DNA from: a bacterium | Lineage (GTDB): Bacteria; Bacillota; Clostridia; Lachnospirales; Lachnospiraceae | DNA length: 64,000 bases | Assembly (NCBI GenBank): GCA_023664305.1 | Contig: JAMPFT010000002.1 | Span: forward strand, 62,001 to 126,000 | Direction of reading: 5' to 3' | In this document: piece after piece, positions 34,769 through 41,378 of the stretch | Position numbering within the stretch: the first letter of the stretch is position 1 | Layout of the letters: each line of letters starts with the position of its first letter | Position numbers and translations under genes: made by a program | Notes under the pieces: generated by a model | Databases searched by the model: none | What the model saw: the letters and a program-made list of their open reading frames with translations, nothing else | Told to the model about the DNA's origin: nothing

Positions 34769-35127
34769 TAGGAAGGAATTGTGTAATTAGTCAGGAGGCC
34801 ACGATTGGTTATGGCGTACAGATAGGAAATAATTGCATTATTGAAAGAGCAGAGATCGGAGAGAATTGTATTATAGAAGATAATGTAATTATCCGCAACA
34901 ATGTTCATGTTGGGAAAGATTCGTATATAGGCGCTAATGTAATCCTGGGCGAAAAACGGATGGACGGAATACAGGATTGTCAAAAAAAGCAAAAGAGATA
35001 TTATTTTAAGAGAAATATGCCTTGGGAGGATAGCGATTACGATAGCTGGAAACAAGGCAACAAGTATGATACAAACTTAGTAGAGGGAAATACGGCAAGT
35101 AAGATGACAGATAAACGGCTCAATTGA
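34762..35127 (+). pseudogene. Hexapeptide-repeat acetyltransferase remnant, no canonical start
   Basis: The frame from 34762 encodes left-handed beta-helix repeats: IIGRNCVISQEATIGYG, then IGNNCIIERAEIGENC, IIEDNVIIRNNVHVGKDS and YIGANVILGEKR. It then leaves the family pattern and ends after about 50 unrelated residues (NLVEGNTASKMTDKRLN). There is no ATG, GTG or TTG before the repeats. GGAAGGA at 34771-34777 is 8 bases before an ATT (34786) in exactly the place where a Met-Ser-Gln start would fit, so a start-codon mutation or a rare AUU start is likely. FdtC/QdtC enzymes of this fold acetylate dTDP-3-amino sugars, so this may be the ruined third step of the pathway. Confidence 0.75.
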
Positions 35128-36799
35128 TCTGAAAAAGAACCGAGTTTTCATCCTCAGCTATTTTTTCATATCCTGCCTGGAGGCATTGGGCTTCTACAAG
35201 TCCTCCGCGCTGCGCATAAAGATAGCGGCAGCGCAGGGAATCGATATGCCCTATGACGTAATCGGGCATACAGCAGCTGATCCCAAAGCCTTCCGGAAGA
35301 GCGTAAAGCAATTGCCACTGCGCGTTTATTGTGACTGTATCTACCGTGTCGTTAAAGGCCCACATAAGCGTATTATCATAACTTGGAACCTGCTCTTGGT
35401 TAAGCTCCAAAGCGTCCGCAAATATTTCTCGCCACTCTTCTACGGCAGCTGCGCGCTCTTCCTGCCGGAACGGGATTTGATAATCATAGGGGACAATAGC
35501 CATATGAATATAAAAATAGGCAAAGGTGACGCCGACCAAAACGGCTTTTTTGTAAAAGCGGGTTTCCAACATTGCAATTACAAAAACAGCCGCCGCTATA
35601 AATGTCAACAGATGCTTGCTGCCCTCCGTTAAAGTATACATAAGAAGCAAGGCCAAAAGCATTGCAAGGAAGCTGAAGACCATGTGCGCCTCTATGCAAA
35701 GGCGGTCGCGCACAGTTTTTATCCTGTCTATGTCCGAGTGCTTCGTCGGCTGCGAAGTCGTCGCAAAGTTCCTTTTATAACGATCCGCCGAAAAAGCTTT
35801 CTGCGAGCGCCGCAGTTCCAGTAAATCGCGGATACTCTGTATTATCAGTACGCCAAGACAGACCAGATATCCTGCAAAAAATGCTCCTGACGCCAATCCT
35901 GTGTGAATTCCCTCTTGAATGTGTGTAATGAAATTTTGCCCCTGATAAATTATTTTGGACAATGTATAGCGGATGCCGCCAAAGAATCCCTGTTCGAAAA
36001 AGGCGACAATCCAGTCCGTAAAGAACAGGGGCCAAAAATACTCCGTTCCTAAATAGTGTTTAATACATGCATATAAACCGAGTGAAGCCAGGATCAGCAA
36101 AAAGGAAGCGGCGAGCCTTTTTCCTTTGCTGAAGGAATTTCCGCCCTCCCGGATCCAAAGCCATGCGGGGAGCAGCATAAAAAGCAGAAGATACGGTCTC
36201 ATCACAGCCATCAAAGCAGAAAGTAAAAAAAGCAGCACTAATTTATAGCTCTTCTTTTGCCTCAGATAGTTAAAAGCCAGAGAATATAAAAGGATCAGCA
36301 TACTAAAGCAGATAACCTCCGGCATACCGGAGAGCATATAACGCACGAACAGGGTATAAAGACTAAAAAGCACCGTCAGGATACCCAGCTGTTTCCAGCT
36401 CGGCCTTACCAGCCATACAAATAAGAAGCAGCTAAGGGACATCAGAAAAATATTGCATAAAATCGGCGACATAAGATTCCAGCCAAAGAGAAGTCCCCAG
36501 ACAACCCAGGGAAAAAACAGCAAAGGACTCCATGCCCCGAAAGATAAGTTTAAGGCATGGCTCTCGTTATAACCGAAGTAGCCCTGAGGATACCCATAAT
36601 TTATAATCGCTTCTACTTGTTTGTAATAGAGAAGTTCGTCGTTCCATTCCGAAGACGGTAAATAGACGTCGCCTATTCGGCGCCCCTGCGCGGCGCAGGT
36701 TACGACGCAGCACGTTACCGGTAGCAAAGCCAGCAACAGTGCCTTGATGAAAGTGATATATCGTTTGTTATATTTCCACCAATTGCAAACTTTTTTCAT
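35120..36799 (-). CDS. Large polytopic membrane protein, GT-C-like
   Basis: A 559-residue protein with about 11-12 hydrophobic helices and a C-terminal hydrophilic domain of about 120 residues. The first extracellular loop (SSEWNDELLYYKQVEAIINY, then FGYNESHALNLSFGAWSPLL) holds acidic residues in the position expected for a GT-C glycosyltransferase; homologues are common in Firmicute glycan loci. Function is inferred from topology. It has a strong promoter (36819-36847) and GGAGATG before the ATG. Its 3' end overlaps the end of the hexapeptide remnant by 8 bases, tail to tail. Confidence 0.72.
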   Translation of the reverse strand: MKKVCNWWKYNKRYITFIKALLLALLPVTCCVVTCAAQGRRIGDVYLPSSEWNDELLYYKQVEAIINYGYPQGYFGYNESHALNLSFGAWSPLLFFPWVVWGLLFGWNLMSPILCNIFLMSLSCFLFVWLVRPSWKQLGILTVLFSLYTLFVRYMLSGMPEVICFSMLILLYSLAFNYLRQKKSYKLVLLFLLSALMAVMRPYLLLFMLLPAWLWIREGGNSFSKGKRLAASFLLILASLGLYACIKHYLGTEYFWPLFFTDWIVAFFEQGFFGGIRYTLSKIIYQGQNFITHIQEGIHTGLASGAFFAGYLVCLGVLIIQSIRDLLELRRSQKAFSADRYKRNFATTSQPTKHSDIDRIKTVRDRLCIEAHMVFSFLAMLLALLLMYTLTEGSKHLLTFIAAAVFVIAMLETRFYKKAVLVGVTFAYFYIHMAIVPYDYQIPFRQEERAAAVEEWREIFADALELNQEQVPSYDNTLMWAFNDTVDTVTINAQWQLLYALPEGFGISCCMPDYVIGHIDSLRCRYLYAQRGGLVEAQCLQAGYEKIAEDENSVLFQIN

Positions 36800-36818
36800 G
36801 AAACATCTCCATGCTCAA

Positions 36819-36847
36819 ATCATACGCTTTGGGGGTATTATTGTCAA
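36819..36847 (-). promoter_or_regulatory. Strong promoter of the 36799 membrane-protein gene
   Basis: On the minus strand a consensus TTGACA (36842-36847), a 17-base spacer and TATGAT (36819-36824), 20 bases before the ATG. Confidence 0.85.
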
Positions 36848-37261
36848 GAAAATAAATCATTGAGTTTCCGCGAATTGCGGATTGCGGAAGGCTGAATTGC
36901 CGGAAGCAAAAATTATCAAAAATTTAAGATATGAGGGTGGCGGCAGGGGCTGAAAAATGATATACTGAAAATCAGGATTCCGGCGTGTTGTTGGAATCCT
37001 GTATGTTTTGCTTATAAAATACAGTATATTTTGCCCCTGCCGGAACCTGTAGCATACGTCTCAAAAATGGGTAAAAATGTCGAAAAACCGCGGAAAACAG
37101 CCAGTTGTACGGACATCGGTTTTACAACTTTTTTTACAACTTTTGCCCTCCAAAACATGTCGGTTTGAACTGCTTTTTGAGGCGATAACGGAAGCAGGCG
37201 GTTATCCTGAAAATGCCGGGAAAGCCCGGAAATACAACAAAAAAGGAACCTGTAAGGAGTT
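36848..37261. other. Intergenic region with a 9-bp inverted repeat
   Basis: No gene is supported in this stretch. CAGGATTCC (36973-36981) pairs with GGAATCCTG (36993-37001) around an 11-base loop, flanked by T-rich sequence on both sides, so it may be an orphan terminator. Short open frames on both strands are Cys/Phe/Leu-rich without recognisable motifs. AAGGAG near 37255 serves the phosphatase gene. Confidence 0.45.
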
Positions 37262-37744
37262 ATGAAAACGATGGTAAAAATACTATTTGTCTGCCACGGC
37301 AACATCTGCCGCTCTCCCATGGCGGAATTTGTCATGAAAGATATAATTCAAAAAAACGGTCTTGAAGACCGGTTCTTCATCGCATCCGCGGCGACCAGCA
37401 CGGAAGAGATCTGGAACGGAGTCGGTAATCCGGTATATCCTCCCGCGAAGGCGGAGCTTGCCAGGCATGGGATTGGCTGTGAAGGAAAGAGGGCGGTGCA
37501 GCTGCAAAGATCGGATTACGAAAAATACGATTATTTCATTGGCATGGATAGTGCCAATATCCGCAATATGTACCGTATGCTGGGAGGAGACCCAGATCAA
37601 AAGATCTTTAAGCTGCTTTCCTTTGCGGGATCGGAGGCGGATATATCCGATCCCTGGTATACCGGGGAGTTTGGTGCGGCTTACCGGGATGTGGAGCGGG
37701 GATGTCGCGCTCTTTTGAAATTTCTGACGGAAGAAGGCGGCTGA
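37262..37744 (+). CDS. Low-molecular-weight protein tyrosine phosphatase
   Basis: A 160-residue phosphatase. The CX5R signature appears as VCHGNICRSPMAEF (nucleophile Cys near residue 11), and the general-acid Asp lies in ISDPWYTGEF. In Gram-positives such enzymes often dephosphorylate BY-kinases that control polysaccharide export, which fits the neighbouring glycan region, though no BY-kinase is visible here. Two ATGs 9 bases apart could start it: the first is only 2 bases after AAGGAG, the second (37271) is 11 bases after it. A degenerate copy of its 3' end follows about 87 bases downstream. Confidence 0.93.
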   Translation: MKTMVKILFVCHGNICRSPMAEFVMKDIIQKNGLEDRFFIASAATSTEEIWNGVGNPVYPPAKAELARHGIGCEGKRAVQLQRSDYEKYDYFIGMDSANIRNMYRMLGGDPDQKIFKLLSFAGSEADISDPWYTGEFGAAYRDVERGCRALLKFLTEEGG

Positions 37745-37843
37745 CGGCAGGGAGTGAATGGCGCGGCTCCCGGGAAGGGCAGGGGTGTTTGGTGTCAGGG
37801 CCTTTTTGAAAATTCAGAAGAGGGCGGCTGGCGGCAAGGGGCG
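37730..37843 (+). repeat. Degenerate echo of the phosphatase 3' end
   Basis: GAAGAAGGCGGCTGACGGCA plus GGGAGTG (37730-37756), covering the last codons and stop, recurs as GAAGAGGGCGGCTGGCGGCA plus AGGGGCG (37817-37843). 22 of 27 positions match by eye. The second copy is non-coding. Confidence 0.6.
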
Positions 37844-37972
37844 GAAGCTTTACACGGGCTTATGAAAGGAGAGTGTTTGGAAATTTGCCTGTCCCGAAAG
37901 CCTGTAGGGCGTCGGAAGGCAGGGCGATGCTATATATGGCGGGGTGATGCGGCAGGTGGAGCCTTTGGTGCA

Positions 37973-38548
37973 TTATATCAAATGAAAGCCTTTTCTCAAC
38001 AGTCCTTCGCAGATTTTTGCAATTTCTTCCGGCGGTTTCGGGCTGGGGTGGTTCAGCCAGGTTTCGATGACGCCGGTGCATCCGGAAACGATAAAGGATT
38101 CGATGTAGATAAGATCCTGTTCTTTTTGGGCCACTGTCAGGATACTGTAGAGGCGTTCCTGCACCAGCTTTTTCATTTTCTTCACAAAGGTCAGATCTCC
38201 GTGGGGGCCCATTGTCACTCTCGCAAATGCCTTGTGGCGTTCCAGAAAGGCAAATATTTCGTTTAAGGTGGTCTCTGACGAATCGGGTACGCAGGTGAGT
38301 GTGCGATCCAGAATCTCGTTAAATTCCAGAAAGAGTTCGTCTTCCATTTTCTCCAGCATATCGTAAATGTCGGTGTAATGCAGATAAAAGGTTCCGCGGT
38401 TGATATCTGCCAGATCGGACAGTTCTTTTACGGAGATATCCTTGACGTCCTTTGTCTCCATCAATTGTATCAGTCCCTGCTGCAGCAGGGAGCGTGTTCT
38501 GCGGACGCGTCGGTCGGTGCCGGCGCTTTTTTTCGTGTTTTCTGTCAT
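37973..38548 (-). CDS. TetR/AcrR family regulator, divergent from the MMPL transporter
   Basis: A 191-residue regulator. The DNA-binding region runs from RRTRSLLQQGLIQLMETKDV through ISVKELSDLADINRGTFYLH (recognition helix NRGTFYLHYTD). The C-terminal domain is of the type seen in clostridial TetR proteins near transporters (LTCVPDSSETTLNEIFAFLE, FIVSGCTGVIETWL). It is transcribed away from the MMPL/RND transporter across a 274-base gap that holds the transporter promoter and two dyads, so it most likely represses that transporter. A run of G residues (GGGGGG) precedes the ATG as the ribosome site. Confidence 0.92.
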   Translation of the reverse strand: MTENTKKSAGTDRRVRRTRSLLQQGLIQLMETKDVKDISVKELSDLADINRGTFYLHYTDIYDMLEKMEDELFLEFNEILDRTLTCVPDSSETTLNEIFAFLERHKAFARVTMGPHGDLTFVKKMKKLVQERLYSILTVAQKEQDLIYIESFIVSGCTGVIETWLNHPSPKPPEEIAKICEGLLRKGFHLI

Positions 38549-38659
38549 CTTTATCCCCCCTTTGGCATCAATTCAGTGTTTGGAGTTTCCTTCCAAACTT
38601 CTTCCTTTTTATCATAGACAGGCGTTCTCCGGCTGATTTCTAAAAAAAATGTAAATTGA

Positions 38660-38786
38660 TTGACACAAACCGCTAAAATGTCAAGAAATATACAGCTGCG
38701 CGGAAAGTGTGCATTGCCTTTTAAATCAGTTTTATTATAATAGCCTTTAAAAAGAAAATCAACACATGTTTAGTAAAAGACATGGT
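38660..38786 (+). promoter_or_regulatory. Transporter promoter and candidate TetR operators
   Basis: TTGCCT (38714-38719), a 16-base spacer and TATAAT (38736-38741) form a promoter for the MMPL gene. A dyad TTGACA...TGTCAA (38660-38684) lies upstream. An imperfect dyad, AACACATGTTT...AAAAGACATGGTT (38759-38786), lies just after the predicted transcript start, a good place for a repressor. Which dyad the TetR protein binds cannot be told from sequence. Confidence 0.55.
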
Positions 38787-38822
38787 TGCTAATAAAACAG
38801 AATGGCGAAAGGAGAGTAAATT

Positions 38823-41378
38823 ATGGCGAGGGAAAACGGGAAGAAGGATGAGTCCTTTATGATCAGGCTGTCTACCTTGATCGTGGATAAACGGAAGGGC
38901 TTTTATCTGATCTTTATCATGTTGATTTTGTTCAGTGTGGCTTCCATGGATAAGGTAAGGGTGAATAATGATCTGACGTCTTATCTGCCGGGCACCACGG
39001 AAACCAGGATCGGTCTGGATTTGATGGAGGAGCAGTTTATTACATATGGCACGGCAAGGGTCATGGTGTGTAATGTGACGCTGGAGGAAGCGCAGAATAT
39101 TGCGGAGCGTTTGGAGGAATTGGAAGGAGTCAGTATGCTGACCTTTGATGATTCCGCGGAGCATTATCACGATATGGAGGCGTTGTTTGATATTACCTTT
39201 GCCGGGGAGGCAGAGGAGGCGGTGTCGCAGGAGTATCTGAACGGAGTGCTGGAGGAATTAAAAGGGTACGATACTTATTATTCCTCGGACATCGGCCAGG
39301 AGGAGAGGGATGCGGACGACCTGAACCGGGATATGATTCTGATCCTGATTTTGGCGGGAGTTGTGATCGTGGCGGTGCTGTTGTTCACGTCCACTACCTA
39401 CGCGGAAATCCCGGTGTTTCTGATAACGTTTATCGTGGCGGCTATCCTGAATAAAGGAAGTAATTTTATCTTCGGTACAATCAGCTTTGTCACGGATTCC
39501 ATTGCGGTAGTGCTGCAGCTGGCTTTGGCAGTGGATTACGCGATCATTCTCTGTCATCGCTTTATGGAGGAGCATGAGGATAAGGATGCCAGGGAGGCGG
39601 TGATCGTGGCGTTAAGCAAGGCGATACCGGAGATTTCGTCCAGCTCTCTGACCACGGTTTCCGGCATGGTAGCCATGATGTTCATGCAGTTTCGGATCGG
39701 CTATGACATGGGAATCGTCCTGGCGAAGGCAATCGTGCTCAGTCTGGTGTCCGTTTTCTTCCTGATGCCCGGGCTGCTTCTGACCTTTGCCGGGGCGATT
39801 GACAATTCCCATCACAGAAGCTTCGTTCCGAAGATCACGGCAGTGGGAAGGTTTTGTGTGGCCACCAGATTTTTTGTGCCGCCGATCTTTGTGGCGGTTG
39901 TGATTGTGGCGGCGGTGATTTCGGGCAAGACGAATTATGTGTACGATGTAAATGCTCTGGAAGCGAAGAAAATGAGTGACAATAAGTTTTCCCAGGCTAT
40001 GGTGAACCGGGAATTTGGGACGGTGAACCAGCTGGCGGTCATGGTTCCGAACGGCGATTATGAGCGGGAGGGAGAGGCTTTGAGAGCGCTGGAGTCTATG
40101 GAGGAGGTAAACTCCTGCATGGGGCTGGCAAATATAGAGGCCATGGACGGTTATCTGCTGACGGAGCAGCTTTCGCCAAGAGAGTTTGCCGAGCTGATCG
40201 ATATGGATATCGAGGTGGCGGATCTGCTTTATTCCGCCTATGCGGTGGATCACAGCAATTACGGGGCGTTGTTGAACGGCATAAATGAATACAGGGTTCC
40301 GCTGATCGACATGTTCCTCTTTATTTACAATCAGAAGGAGGCGGGAAACATTACGCTGGATGACGGCCTGGAGGAGACTCTGACGGAGGCCTATTCCCGG
40401 ATCAGTATTGCGAAAGATCAGCTGTCAGGGGAGAGCTACAGTCGTTTCGTACTGGATCTCTCCGTCCCGGCGGAAGGAGAGACGACTTATGCGGCGCTTC
40501 AAAAGATCAGAGATACTGTGGCGAGGTATTACAATTACGATGACATTGTCCTTGCGGGAAATTCCACCAGCAATCAGGATCTGAGTGATTCCTTCGGCAC
40601 GGACAACACGATCATTACGGTGCTCACCGCGTTGTTCGTCATGATCATCCTGTTGTTTACGTTCCAGTCTGCAGGCTTGCCGGTGCTGTTGGTGCTTTCC
40701 ATCCAGGGAAGCATCTGGATGAACTTTTCCCTGCCTTATCTTACGGGGGAGTCAGTGTATTTTCTGGGATATCTGGTGGTATCCGCCATCCAGATGGGCG
40801 CTACCATTGATTACGCGATTGTGATTACCAGCCGCTACATGGAGCTGAAGACCTATATGCCGATCAAGGAGGCTATTGTGGAGACCCTGAATCAGGCGTT
40901 TCCTACCATTGTGACCAGCGGTTCCATGCTGGTGGCCGCGGGCTTTATTATCAGCAATACCTCTTCCAATGCCGTTGTGGCAGCGATCGGACTGGCGCTG
41001 GGCCGGGGGACACTGACGTCTATTCTTTTGGTGCTGCTGGTGCTTCCGCAGACGCTGCTCATGGGAGATATCATCATAGAAAAGACAGCGTTCACGCTGA
41101 AGCGGGAGACGGTAAAGCCTTTGCCGGCGGGAGGAAGGATCCGTATGTCGGGGCATATCAGGGGTTATGTGAACGGCGTGATAGACGGAGAGTTCAGCGG
41201 TGTGATAGACGGAGAGATGGGGGCCGTCGTCCGTGTACGGGACGAGGTGGAAGATATTGACCAAAATAGTCAAACAATGAACGGGGAGGTGTCGCAGACG
41301 GATGCGGTCAACGAAACTGACACAAAAAGCGACACAGAAGCACAGGCGCGGGAGGTGGCGGAAAATGAGGAAAAATAA
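38823..41378 (+). CDS. MMPL/RND-superfamily transporter
   Basis: An 851-residue protein with the two-fold RND design: helix 1, a large extracellular loop, helices 2-6, then the same again. Examples are VNNDLTSYLPGTTETRIGL after helix 1, ALAVDYAIILCHRFMEEHED and MGATIDYAIVITSRYMELK. Asp in DYAI within the helix-4 equivalents is the usual proton-relay residue. MMPL-type proteins of Gram-positives export lipids, fatty acids or peptides using proton flow. The cytoplasmic tail holds a small internal repeat (NGVIDGEFSGVIDGEMG). The next gene overlaps its last 14 bases, so the two proteins should work together. Confidence 0.9.
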   Translation: MARENGKKDESFMIRLSTLIVDKRKGFYLIFIMLILFSVASMDKVRVNNDLTSYLPGTTETRIGLDLMEEQFITYGTARVMVCNVTLEEAQNIAERLEELEGVSMLTFDDSAEHYHDMEALFDITFAGEAEEAVSQEYLNGVLEELKGYDTYYSSDIGQEERDADDLNRDMILILILAGVVIVAVLLFTSTTYAEIPVFLITFIVAAILNKGSNFIFGTISFVTDSIAVVLQLALAVDYAIILCHRFMEEHEDKDAREAVIVALSKAIPEISSSSLTTVSGMVAMMFMQFRIGYDMGIVLAKAIVLSLVSVFFLMPGLLLTFAGAIDNSHHRSFVPKITAVGRFCVATRFFVPPIFVAVVIVAAVISGKTNYVYDVNALEAKKMSDNKFSQAMVNREFGTVNQLAVMVPNGDYEREGEALRALESMEEVNSCMGLANIEAMDGYLLTEQLSPREFAELIDMDIEVADLLYSAYAVDHSNYGALLNGINEYRVPLIDMFLFIYNQKEAGNITLDDGLEETLTEAYSRISIAKDQLSGESYSRFVLDLSVPAEGETTYAALQKIRDTVARYYNYDDIVLAGNSTSNQDLSDSFGTDNTIITVLTALFVMIILLFTFQSAGLPVLLVLSIQGSIWMNFSLPYLTGESVYFLGYLVVSAIQMGATIDYAIVITSRYMELKTYMPIKEAIVETLNQAFPTIVTSGSMLVAAGFIISNTSSNAVVAAIGLALGRGTLTSILLVLLVLPQTLLMGDIIIEKTAFTLKRETVKPLPAGGRIRMSGHIRGYVNGVIDGEFSGVIDGEMGAVVRVRDEVEDIDQNSQTMNGEVSQTDAVNETDTKSDTEAQAREVAENEEK

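Noticed and set aside
34711-35055. 114-codon minus-strand frame opposite the hexapeptide remnant
   Set aside because: The plus strand encodes clear beta-helix repeats; the minus frame is their hydrophobic shadow.
37077-37265. 62-codon frame before the tyrosine phosphatase gene
   Set aside because: No ribosome site or family pattern; composition is that of non-coding sequence.
37754-38266. 170-codon plus-strand frame
   Set aside because: It mostly mirrors the TetR gene on the other strand and has no recognisable domain.
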